This document shows positions 33,037-44,297 of a DNA stretch of 64,000 nt, piece after piece. Source of the DNA: Polytrichum commune. Taxonomy: Eukaryota > Streptophyta > Polytrichopsida > Polytrichales > Polytrichaceae. A program made the translations under genes and the position numbers. Numbering within the stretch: the stretch's first letter is position 1; the number at the start of each line of letters is the position of its first letter. Location of the stretch: positions 46,681,169 to 46,745,168 of the forward strand of contig OX485806.1 in NCBI GenBank assembly GCA_950295325.1, written 5' to 3'. The notes beneath the pieces are model-generated. The model saw nothing but the letters and a program-made list of their open reading frames with translations. It was not told where the DNA came from and ran no database searches.

Positions 33037-34275
33037 ATGCCTAACATCCTACATACACACCCTGCTACACACAAAAAAAGAGCCAACATCTACTTCATTC
33101 CAAACACTATAAAACTACAACCTGAATACCAACACATAGCAAACACATTTACCCCCATACTAAAAAACACACACCCACTACACCCTCAAGCAATAACCAC
33201 CTACCCGCATCTACATCAATATATCCAAACACAAAGGCAATCACCACTAACCCATATGCTATACGCTCTAATCATCACCATCCACCCCTCAATAGACACA
33301 TGCAATAACATACTAGCCCAACCCCAAAACTACCACTTTAATAACATATGGACGAACACACTGATTATCAGACTGGCCAACCTCACCAACCCCCCCGAAA
33401 GGCATATATCAACACCTCACCCCTACACAACTTTTGTAGGAAACAATCAAGATATAATATACCCAAAAAATTGAATACACACAGAGATATATGAATTTAT
33501 CCACAACCAAGATACTACACCAACACCAATCACCCTTCAAAATAAATTTCCCTTCCTCCCAAATCAATTGATCACCGAAGCACTCCGATGCCTAGAAAGC
33601 ATCAACGAATATTCACACCCACCCCCACCCCCAGCTACTCCCACACCAACCCCAAGAATTAACACAGACACCGAGCACGAAACAAACATAATAACATGGA
33701 ATGCGTTATCACTCAACACATCATTACCAAACCTACAAAGCCTAATAAACAACTCGCTAAACAACACAGCAATCATATATATCCAAGAAACCAAACTAAC
33801 CGCAAATAAATCTACAAAATACATACAAAACCTATTTCCAGAATTTAAACTCATTTTCAACAACACACATGCACTCACAAGATGCATACAACAAAGAATG
33901 CCCTATACCCCCGGAAAAGGAGGCTTACTCACACTTATCCACAAGAAATATGCATTCCCTGGGAATATCACCAAAATTCCCACGCCAGTAAATATATCTC
34001 CATACCTACAAATAATTAAAATAAACAACCATCCACTAATACCTTGGCTAATCATACACATGTACATGCCTACACACTTAGAAGACACATGCCTCATTCC
34101 ACAACTTAAGAACGAAATCACTAACCAAATCACTATACACCCCAATCACATGTATTCATTATGTGGGGACTTTAACCGAGATATCGCACTTAGAGGCAGA
34201 CAAATAACAACATTAACACCCCTCCACAAGCAGAAGATTACCAATGGAAAATTTTCACCGCATCACTCAACCTAG

Positions 34276-37200
34276 AATATATCCCAACTAACACTAGCAT
34301 CTCCAGACAAGGAGGCTATAATTATACATCAACAAGTCTAATAGATGGATTCTACATTCACTCACCAGACAACAACAAATTCATTTCTACCACAATCACA
34401 AACATGAATCTAAACTCAGACCATTATCCAGTTGTACTACATATCCCCCACAACACCCTTATAGCCAGATCCCCACCCCCCACAAACACGTCACCAACTA
34501 GAATACTAAATCCAATACCACCAGAAAACATCGAAAAATTCAACATAACATTCTTCGAAGAAAACTCTGCACAAATAAAAGCCCTTACCACCCTACTCGA
34601 AAACCACCAACACTTAAGGCCGGATCAATGGGCGGAAGCCTGTACAACATTCGACCACATTGTATACAAAATTTCAGAAACGATTGAAGAAACCTGTAAA
34701 GCAGACCCACTACCCAACCTTACGAACAGAACATCACAACAAGGTGGGTTTTTGCCACGCAAACTTGCGAGAAAATGGAAAAGACACCTCAACACATATC
34801 ACCTCATCAGGAAAACCATATACATTGCACAACACGATCCACTCTGGCAAGCACACCCCATCCTAAACGATATACGAAACCACCAACACACAAACATCCC
34901 ACACCCACCTGGTACAACGGCACCTCCTACTGAATGGATTGATGCCATAGCAACCATCGCAAAAAATGCAAATAAAGAAGCCAGGAAAATCACCACAAAA
35001 TACACCAAAGACTGCATTCTAAAGGCCGTATCAAAATACCGTCAAATGTATGAAAAAAACCCCAAAAAGATAAATCGAAAAGTCTTCAAGAACACTGAAA
35101 CCTCACCCCTGGACTCCATCATTGATAGACAAAACAATATATTAACTAACCCAGAAGACATCGCAGCAGAAATATACACGCAACAATCCATCAGTAACCG
35201 TCCTACAGTTCCCACATGCCAATATCAAAATACACACCCATTACACTGCACATGTGGAGTCCGGCAATATCCATGGCATGACTTAGACGGATATATCATT
35301 GACAAACGAGGAAAACCCCAAATCCCTCTACACACGTATTTTGACCAAGAAATATACGACTTTTGTCTTAAAAACCTAAGTAATAACAAAGCCCCAGGCC
35401 CAGACAAAATACCCAATTCAATTCTAAAAAACATGCCTCCACGCTTCCATAAATTACTCTTCTTATTTTTTAAACATTGTTATAAACAAAAACAAATCCC
35501 TGCATCATGGAAAACCAGTCTAACAGTTTTACTATACAAAAAAGGTAACCCATCACAACTAACAAACCATAGACCTATTGCACTAGCTAACACCATATAT
35601 AAATTCTACACGAGTACATTAACTTCTATCCTATCAGCGTATGGAGAAAAATACCAAATATTACACGATAGTCAAGAAGGGTTTAGAGCAGAGAGAAGCA
35701 CTTCTAGGCAAATCCAATTATTAATCGCAGCGCTTGAAGACGCAAGACTCACGAACCAAGATATATATATTCTTTACATTGACTTCAAAAATGCCTTCGG
35801 CTCCATTGATCACGCCAGACTTTTAGCCATAATGAAAGATCTGGGATATCCCACTGACTCCATAAATCTCATAGGAAACATATATTCACAATCCTCAACA
35901 ATATTCACTGGTGAACACTTCGGTAAAACCTTACCAATCCCCATTCAAAGAGGTACAATACAAGGTGATACCCTTAGCCCATATCTATTTATCATATTCC
36001 TAGAACCCCTCCTCAGATGGCTACAACAAGGGAATAATGGATACACTTTTGGTACATCTAAAATTACAATCTCATCAGCAGCATATGCAGATGACCTAGC
36101 AGCAATCGCCAATAAACTAGAGACACTACAAACACAACTCAACAAACTAGACAAATTCTGCGAATGGGCAGGAATGGATCTTGGAATACCCAAATGCGCA
36201 ATAACTGGATGCCCAAACAAATCCAAACTTCACCCCACAACCTTTAAAGCCCTAATCCAATCTACCAATATCAACTACAGAAACCAACCTATACCAGTCT
36301 TAAACCAACATGAACCATACACGTATCTAGGAATAAATCTTGCACCATCACTCAAATGGAAAACACAAATAAATACCACTACAGCTAAAGTAATAAAACA
36401 GTGTCAAGCCCTTGTAACATGCCCAGCTACTATGAAACAAAAAATAAACATGGCAGATACAGTCATACGTGCTGGAATAGCATACAGCTTCTACGCAGTG
36501 CCATACTCCATACCAGCTATCAAAAAACTCGATAAAAAAATCATAGCACTTCACAAAACGATATGCGGAATACCCAAATGCACATCTAACATCGCTACAC
36601 AACTCCCACACAATCTATTCGGAATCGAAGCATTCTCACTACAAAATGCCTATTTAAGATGCATTGGAGAACAACTACAAAACGCACTCAATGATAAAGG
36701 TAGAATTGGGAAAATATATGTTGGTCTACTTCAATTCATACTCGCCAAATATGGGGGCTCTAAGGAAATCACCCGCATTAAATACCACCACTGTGTTAGA
36801 TCACCCATCACTAGAACATTATTCTTGCTCAAACATAAAGCCGGAGTCCACCTAAAAAGTACAATAAACAATTTCCTACTAACCCCATCCCCACTTGAAA
36901 CTGCATGGATGCAGGAAGCACAAATGCTTCATGGCCTAAATTCCAACACCTCACTTAAATTACTACACAAACTACTTGTACATAATATAATCACACTAGA
37001 CCAAATTACCATGCCTAATGGTACCACTCTAATGAACCCGAACGAATTCAAAATCTACCACTTCACTCCTTCTAAACTTATCAAAAGCGCACTTAACATA
37101 GCTAATCAATTATTTTGCCACCCTCCTGGAAATCAATGCCCCCTACCATGCCAACAACACCATCCACTAAGATCCCTAAAAAATAAATATATAATAAGAC

Positions 37201-37325
37201 ACCACAATATCTTACCACACCCATCAACCGCCCCCGTACACCCCCTAACCTCCCCATCCCCCCTCTACCCCCTCCTCCCAACAACATGCTTAAAGACCCC
37301 CGACAATTCCCCATACACAAAATAA
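34276..37325 (+). pseudogene. LINE ORF2, reverse transcriptase part
   Basis: This frame is open from about 34200, and its own first ATG is at 34404. It begins with the end of the AP endonuclease (SDHYPV) and then carries a full LINE reverse transcriptase. Motifs in order are NNKAPGPDKIPNSIL, NHRPIALANTIYKF, QEGFRAERST, ILYIDFKNAFGSIDHARLL (near 35775), IQRGTIQGDTLSPYLFIIFL (near 35945), and AYADDLAAIA with YADD at 36084-36095. The catalytic Asp residues are all present. The RT copies the element RNA from the nicked target. The frame runs out at 37325 in a Pro-rich stretch, where the next frame takes over (37286 onward), consistent with a one-base indel in C-rich DNA. Confidence 0.92.
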
Positions 37326-40057
37326 TCGATCATAAACAAAAACAATCCAATGACCATAACGGAATAAAAAGAACAGTCACGTCGTACTTATGTCAATGGA
37401 CTACAACAAATAACAACACATATAACAAATGGCGAACTCAAAGGGACCTATACCCCTACTGTGAAGCCAACACATGTAATCACAACACAGACCTACTTAT
37501 TCATTACTACAAAGAAAGACAACACAAACTTTTTTCAAACATAATTAATGCCTACTTCTCCACAGAACAACATAGAGACACAAGATACGTCACACCAACC
37601 ACAATAATTCCACTAGCACATATCTCTATTAATGAATGCAACCCAGAAAACGACATCGAAACAAACTCTGATACCATCCAAACACAATTCGATGTCGCTC
37701 ACATATACGAAGACAATGGCCGACACCTCATTACCATCCCGAAAGCTAGACTAACATGGCTATGGAAACAATTCCAATTGGCAAAAAACAACACACACGG
37801 TCTAGAACCATCTACCCAATCGTTCGAAACTGAAATTGTTTGGTTATACCAAAGGTACAAATACCGTATCCCAAAAAATGACCCACTCAAACGAGCCCAA
37901 TATACAATACCAACCCAAATATTAGATCTCCTAATTACAACATTCAATATTAACCACTCATATTTTTCATCCCCAGTTACATGCCCCACACAATTCACCC
38001 AATTCTACTCACCATTCTCGCGAGACATAATATTTGGATCCCTAGGTAAAGCGTTTGACCATAAATGGCAAGGAATCGGTTACGCACACCCTCATAATAC
38101 AACAGACCTACAACAAGCTATTCACTGGGCGCGCATAGCGGCCCAAAATGATCCATATACAATCACTATACTTATATCTCCGGATACTAATTGGTACCAA
38201 AACTCCAACCCACACACAGGCCCATTCCCAGACACACACGTCATTGCCCATTTCGCCGCTGATACGATCACATATGAGGAACCCACAATACCCTCCGAGC
38301 TCAATACCACAAGAAAAGAACCATCTACCATACAAATATTTTGTATCCATCACCAAAACAATAACATAGGCACCTGCGAACAAATGAAATTAATAAGCGA
38401 CACAGCAAATAACCTCCAAATACTACAAAGTCACACACAAACTGCACCACCCACCCCTCTAAACACCACCGTTAACCCTAGTAAAAAATGGGCTAAATCA
38501 AACTACCCAAACACACCCCTACACAATAATATCCCCATCCCACAACTTCCAAACTACCAAACTAACTTACCGCTAAAATTCCACCCCCAATTTAGCTACT
38601 ACACGGACGGATCCTTTATAAAACCCAAAGAAATTGCCCCTGGGGTATGGAGAAGAGAAAGAGCTGGATACGGTATCTATAGCCCCAAAGGCTTAAATAT
38701 CGCCAAAAGACTCCATGGGCATCAAAACATACTACGTGCAGAAATGATGGCTATACACAAAACACTAAGAATCATCAATACAAAATTCCCTAATGAACCC
38801 GCATACATATTCACAGACAGTCTAAACGTATTATACCTACTCAATACACAAATTAAACACCCCACTCTCCACAATAGTCACCCCGACCAAACCACACTCA
38901 ACTCCATGGTAAAAATCCTCCAAGACCGTACACAGCCAATCACACTATACAAAGTCAGAGCACACGTCAACATTGACGGTAATGAAAAAGCGGATAAACT
39001 AGCAAAAGCCGGGTTAGAATTAGAACACAGAATTGCCATCCACCCATACGAACATGCCCACGCCATCCCGTACTATTACCAAAAGGACGTCTGGGCCTCG
39101 ATGGCAGACGTCCCAGACAAAGGCCCAGTAAGATTCTTAGAAAAACAAATTAAAAAATATGATAGGGAAACCAATATAGCAATCATGGCCACACAAACCC
39201 CCAACACGTGTAAATGGACAGAAAATAGAGACATTGACAAAGAACTGTCCAACGAATTCTGGACAAATCCCTTAATCACAGACAAACAAAAATCATGCCT
39301 TATTAAATTCCGTACAGGAACATACATGGGTAATGCTAGAAAACAAATGTTCTTCGGTCACCAGAGGTACCCCTCTATCACATGCCCTATATGCAATTCA
39401 AACGATCCAGACACTTGGCTACATGTTCTACTGAAATGCAACCAACAACATATACACTCACTACGAATTAAAAGACATAACAAAGCAGTCGGAGAAATTA
39501 GGAAGCTTCTAATCTCATCCGAAAAATCCCGATGTTTTACTCTCATGAATGCCGGTACCTTCAATAATAACCCCCAAGAAAATACAGTCCCCAATTGGCT
39601 ACTCCCCTGTACATGTAACACACAAAGATGTCATTGCAACGCAAGATTTCGACCTGATATACTCTGCGTTAAAGGATTACCATATCAAAATGACCCTCCC
39701 ATTGACATTGACCCTAACCTCACCATACAATTTATTGAATTCACATATTGTAACGACAGATTTTCCCCAGAAACAATAGAAGCAAAAAACAACAAATACA
39801 AACCTTTGATTGATAGTATTGCTTCCAGAGGATGGAAAATCGAACCACTTATTATCATCACAGCTGGGGCCCGAGCTACGGCCCACATCCCATCTATGAA
39901 AATACTAGAAGAAAATCTCAAAATACCCCTGGTTACCATCAAAAATACCTTTAAAAACATTAATACCATTGCAATACAATATGCCATGTCCATCCTCCTC
40001 CATAAGAGGAGAATTGAAAACCACCAACCGCTCCCCCAAAACTTAGACCCTCCATAA
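37286..40057 (+). pseudogene. LINE ORF2, RNase H, CCHC and RLE-like part
   Basis: This continues ORF2 in the -1 frame. The RNase H domain has the four acidic residues in their usual contexts: YYTDGS (near 38600), LRAEMMAIHK (near 38730), IFTDSLNVLY (near 38810) and GNEKADKLA (near 38980). A CCHC knuckle of the form C-x2-C-x9-H-x4-C follows at 39383-39439 and is trailed by RIKRHN, the arrangement usual before restriction-like endonucleases. The C-terminal 150 residues contain RFRPDILCV (near 39640), IQFIEFTYCNDRF (near 39728) and EAKNNKYKPL, matching the PD-(D/E)xK spacing of those enzymes. RNase H and CCHC are firm; the endonuclease call is likely but needs a profile search. ORF2 ends at a TAA at 40055-40057. 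Confidence 0.85.
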
Positions 40058-40107
40058 AACCCACCCAAAACAAAAAACAAAAAACAAAAAACAAAAAAAA
40101 AAAAAAA
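40058..40107 (+). other. LINE 3' end and A-rich tail
   Basis: A very short 3' UTR leads into repeated 'acaaaaa' units and a terminal A run ending at 40107. The tail is only lightly interrupted by C, which fits a fairly recent insertion. The flank begins 'cttatataatatttag'. Confidence 0.8.
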
Positions 40108-40129
40108 CTTATATAATATTTAGTATCTA

Positions 40130-40313
40130 TTTACAGCTCAGAATGAGGGATTGGTGCCGGTTGGTTGGTACAAATTCCTGCTTTTTACTCACTTGCAGCA
40201 CCAAGTCACGCGTTACATTTTAGACGATCATACGGACTCGACTGAAATCGAACCCGGAACGTCTTAACTCAAACATCCTCCCACAACCAACTGAGGAATC
40301 ATGACTTGGCGTT
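40130..40313 (-). mobile_element. tRNA-derived SINE
   Basis: On the minus strand, an A box TTCCTCAGTTGG (40287-40298) and a B box GGTTCGATTTC (40244-40254) lie 33 nt apart, the spacing of a tRNA-type RNA polymerase III promoter. The body runs towards the LINE tail, so SINE and LINE lie tail to tail. CCAAGTCACG near 40201 and CATGACTTGG near 40301 form an inverted repeat flanking the promoter. The exact 3' end is unclear. No intact cloverleaf is present, so this is not a tRNA gene. Confidence 0.65.
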
Positions 40314-40360
40314 CACTCTCATAACAAAAACACTAATTATACCTAAAAGGCATGCACCGC

Positions 40361-40382
40361 CGTGGGCCATGATCGGCCCACG
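40361..40382 (+). repeat. GC-rich hairpin
   Basis: CGTGGGCC, then ATGATC, then GGCCCACG: a perfect 8-bp inverted repeat around a 6-nt loop. Function unknown. Confidence 0.6.
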
Positions 40383-40594
40383 TTATTTGTTTCTCGGTTA
40401 CTATAGTGTCCATCCTCGAAAGAGGAGAGTAGTTTTGTCCCAGCTTCCCCATGTCCTGTGGGCATCGGGTTGTTGGCATTACGAACGGACACTCCATTCA
40501 CGCCGGCCCCTAAAAGGGACCGGAGTTTCTATCTATCTATCTGAGAAAGAACCACTTTTACAATCTTGCAACAATATATTCCACTCCAAATAAA

Positions 40595-41080
40595 AATTGC
40601 AACATACAACCACAACATACAACATATTTACATTTTTTGTGTACGTTCTTACATCCACATTTAACCACACACCACTTAAAATACAACTGCTTGAATAGAA
40701 AAAAATTACCATGAGAGGCTTGCTTACACCCACACTGTAGCAGAGTTGTTGTCTCTAGAAAATTAATTAGCACGGACAAGTTAAGAAGGTTGGATGTTCA
40801 CAACGATGGTCTGCTCCCGGGAATTTTCTTGATGGTTCTTAAGAAAACAACTTCTCCTGTTGTTGATGATTGTGCTCAAAGTTGATATGGTTGTGGGATT
40901 CCACGTGGTCAAACCCTCTCGCACATAAGAATCGCAAATAAGAATTGCAACAGACAACAGATATACGTTTTCTGTGTATGTTCTTACATCCACACTTAAC
41001 CACACACCACTCAAAATACAGCTACCTGTTTGGAAGAATTAACCAGGGGAGGCCTGCTTATACCCACACTGTAGCAGGTT
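40595..41080 (+). repeat. Direct repeat, two diverged units 335 bp apart
   Basis: 'gttcttacatccacat' at 40645 recurs at 40980. The flanks match as well: 'ttgcaacatacaac...', 'ttaaccacacaccac' and 'tacccacactgtagcag'. The words 'gtggtcaaaccctctc' (about 40903) and 'ctggtcaaaccctgtcc' (about 41086) extend the match. No coding content. Confidence 0.7.
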
Positions 41081-41339
41081 TCCACCCTGGTCAAACCCTG
41101 TCCAATCTTAGCTTAGAAATAACAAGGGCACTCTACTCCCTTGTATATCTACAATTATCTGCAAGCAGTCAAACGAGTTTCACACAGCTGACATTGTGGA
41201 ACTATTTCGGATCTACGGAAGGTGTCTGGGAAGCTATCCTGACCAAGTGAGTCAAAATCTCGAGGTCTGGTCATTCTATGGGTGTACAATTTGGTTTGAG
41301 TTGCAGCAAACCAGTTAGGCTAGTACACAAGTAGGTTAA
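41081..41339. other. No gene seen
   Basis: Short unassigned spacer. Confidence 0.3.
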
Positions 41340-44297
41340 TCTGGATTACTTCCGGTGATCGACTCCCCATGAGTTTTGAATGCACCAAATTAGAGTTGCC
41401 ACAATGTCTTTAATGCTATGGGGGCAACCCTTGACGCGGGTACATTTTTCTGCATCTGACAACATGCACCAAATCCCAATGTTGGTTGCATTGACCACGA
41501 CCCTCGCAGTGCAAACAACCATGGTAGTTACCAAGTGACCGCTCCATTCTCCAGAAGACTAAGTAATGCATACTCATGACTTCATTTCTCTGGAGAAACT
41601 AGTACCTTAATCTCTTTAAGGACAATTTATCTTGCTCTTAAATGGTCGGCTATGGTGATTGCGAGTTTTTGGATTACAAAAAACTGGGGTGACACTTTCA
41701 CTTACAGGTACATTTTAGCAACATCCATCGTGAAAGACTTGGTTGTGTTTATCGACACATGATAGAGAGATGTTGCTTTCGATTCTTCATAGAACATCAT
41801 CACATAGTTTTTTGGAACCATCTTTGTTTCCGACTGTATGAACATTGTAACCTTCAACTCCATGGATGCAACATTGCTACAACAAACTTAAATAAAGATG
41901 AAGGCCTATCCCATGCTTCTGTGCTTTAGAAATCGCACCTCACATCTATTATTCGTCAAACAAAACACAGCTCCTTGCCCCTTCTCGGCACTCGCTCGCA
42001 ACAAGAACCCATGCCAACCCATTCCAAACCCTAGTCAATCCACGCCAACCCACACCAAACCTTGCCAACCCATGTGTTGACCCACGCCGACCCATGCCAA
42101 CCCACTCCAATCCCCACCCCAACCCACACCAACCCGCTTGCCAATTTGTAATATTAGTTCAAAATCTAGAAGAAAATACCCCTTTGCAAAACACCAGTCT
42201 TGGATTATTCTTTGCAAAAATTCACATCTACATGTGTTCAAATTCATTGGTACCAATGACAACATTCCATTGCGCAACATCATTGGAATTCCAGTTAATA
42301 TATTATGGCCTAATAATCACAAAAATTTGTGAAAGTGCTTTGTAAATGCCAAATTTGTCATGTTATTGAATGTTTTTTATTGTAAAATTTCACACGCAAG
42401 CTAGAGTTGAAAAGGTGAGCTCATCTCAACACAAAAATAGTGTCATTGGGAAAATCATGTACAAATGAGTTGTGATCATAGGGTGCAAGTGACACGAAAG
42501 GCGTACCTCCATGATGTGGTTGTTATGAAAATGGGCATGTGGATGCTCCGAGAACTTCCACCGCCTCTCCATCATAAATGAAAGCACTCATGCACGCTAA
42601 GTTTGAACACAATGATGCTTCAGCAAAATTCCTATAAAATGAAAAATCTTGATGAATTTGGCCGTCATGTAAATAGGTAAAAAAATGCAATGTTGGGAAT
42701 GGGGAACAAGTTCACCAAATTGGGACAACAAGATTGACAAGTTGAGCCCTATAAGCCCATCTTCCACTGTCACCATCACCGCTAAAACTTGGTGGCATCC
42801 TCCAATCCCATCTTTGGAGGCAATGGCGGACGACCTCATGTTTGCATTGCGGAACACTTGCAAACCTTGCAAGTAGATCTACATCAAAAAAACTCAAACT
42901 CAATTGTTGCAAATCAAATTGGTTTTATTCATGTCAAGTTTTTCAATTTGCTCTAAACATGACATGAATACAAAACTCTTTAGTCAGGGGTTGTTTACAC
43001 CATGGACCATGAAGTCATCTGAGGGCTCTATAAAAGTGTTTATGAAACATATCCTCATTCGCAAAAATCAACAATAATGAGCATCAAGACTGTATTAATG
43101 AGCTTCATGGGCACATGTAGCACAATGCAAACTCTACCAGTCCTATCAGGACCCTTACATATCAAGAAAATTACATATTAAATAGCATTAAGTATGATCA
43201 TGGGCTTAACCACTTCAACAGTCCTACCATCACCAACATCACTCAACCCACTTACATAGGAAACCACCCAAATGATCTTGATGGCCTAACGAAGTCTATC
43301 AATCCTATTCTCACCAATGAAGCTCAACCAAATGACAAATAAGATTGTCATGCATTGATCATGTTGGCCACACATTCTTTAGCAACAAATTGGAAAGATC
43401 ATTGCATTTTTTGAAAGTTGTCCTTGCATTGGAATGTATTCTATAAACCTTGAAGATTCACACATGCATATTCATATATATTTTATTCAAAATAATTAAA
43501 ATTGCGATATTCATTCTAGATTTCTCTTGTATAGGCGCAAATAGGATCCTAGCCACACCGTCATTCTGCATTTTACATTGAGAAGCTAAGATTGTGGAGG
43601 CATGTTTTCATCCCCTGTCACAAACAATGGGAAATCCTCATAAAAAATATGACCAATGTTGACCTTAAACATTCCTTCTGCAATATTCAACCTATGGAAT
43701 AGTTCTCCAACACACCCGGAGACAGTGCAACACTTGGCAATTTTTGTGTCTCACTCATCATGATGGTATAAATTCACCAATTTTTTTTACCATGCTCTAT
43801 GGGTGTATCAATAATATGAGTATAGTCAATGTTGAGCATGAGTGAAACCGTTTAAAAAATAACACCTCGTCACAAAGTTCAATGTAGTGATACCTCAAAA
43901 TAATCATAATTATCACATAAGGGGTTTTTTGGGGGGATAAATTTGCCCTATTACTAACCACCTTTAGTGTTCATTTACATTGTCGAGTAGATAACCTGAT
44001 GTTGCCCCTTCCTCTTATTCTTTCGGCATTTTGCACATATATAACAATAGACCATGGTGTATTTTTCTGTGGGTAGGAAAAATTTATATAGGGAGGCGGA
44101 TGAGAAGGTATTAATTTTTTCATAGTGGCAAGAATGTATAGTTTACACTTACGTTCTGAGAAGTAGGCACAATAAATGTCATTCCAGGTTTTGTAGAACA
44201 TTCGTTTTCTATGCCCAATGCTTGATCCTTTGCAAGATTTTTCTTTATGCATTCAAGTTTTTTAAAATTACTATTTTGTGGGGGGGGGGAGGGCGAG
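41340..44297 (-). repeat. Dispersed repeat family X, copy 2 (left part)
   Basis: 42,240-44,260 aligns with 19,935-21,180 of copy 1 through many shared words (gcgcaacatca, ccacaccgtcattc, caatgttgaccttaaacatt, tgatgttgcc). Minus-strand fragments resemble those of copy 1 but are broken. A C-rich array lies at 41998-42135. The right end is interrupted at 44298 by the gag-bearing insertion, close to the place where copy 1 is interrupted by a solo LTR. No protein family was recognised. Confidence 0.6.
41998..42135 (+). repeat. C-rich 'ccaaccca' minisatellite
   Basis: Variants of 'ccatgccaaccca' are repeated about ten times with substitutions. The minus strand is G-rich and could form G-quadruplex-like structures. 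It resembles a mirror of the G/T-rich array at 15590-15855 but the unit differs. Confidence 0.7.

Larger units (their letters stand above)
32329..34275 (+). pseudogene. LINE ORF2, N-terminal part: 2A modules and AP endonuclease
   Basis: One frame is open from 32182 and starts at ATG 32329. An in-frame TGA at 33472-33474 interrupts it, after which the same frame stays open to 34275. Residues about 37-236 are two 100-codon modules (32437-32736, 32737-33036), the second ending in the 2A motif. After a linker comes the AP-type endonuclease: ITWNALSL (near 33690), IIYIQETKLT (near 33775), GGLLTLIHKKY, and LCGDFNRDIALRGR (near 34160). Its last motif, NSDHYPVVLHI, lies in the next frame at about 34413-34445. 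The frame change near 34200 is equivalent to loss of one base. The endonuclease would nick target DNA to prime reverse transcription. Catalytic N, E, D and H motifs are all visible. Confidence 0.85.
28980..40107 (+). mobile_element. LINE with 2A, APE, RT, RNase H and RLE-like domains (about 11 kb)
   Basis: The order is: repetitive leader (28980-29400), probable intron (29906-30589), ORF1 (30591-32206), hairpin-bearing spacer, ORF2 (32329-40057) and an A-rich tail (to 40107). ORF2 carries an AP endonuclease, reverse transcriptase with YADD, RNase H, a CCHC knuckle and a C-terminal domain resembling a restriction-like endonuclease. AP plus restriction-like endonuclease in one element is the defining layout of the Dualen (RandI) clade, first described in Chlamydomonas. 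The 2A motif upstream of the endonuclease is known from several animal and trypanosome LINEs. About four frame lesions interrupt it, so this copy cannot make full proteins but is not ancient. The 5' boundary is uncertain and I found no convincing target duplication. Confidence 0.85.

Noticed and set aside
33568-33887. Gly/Val-rich minus-strand frames opposite the LINE
   Set aside because: Many long minus-strand frames between 32.7 and 40 kb are shadows of the A+C-rich ORF2.
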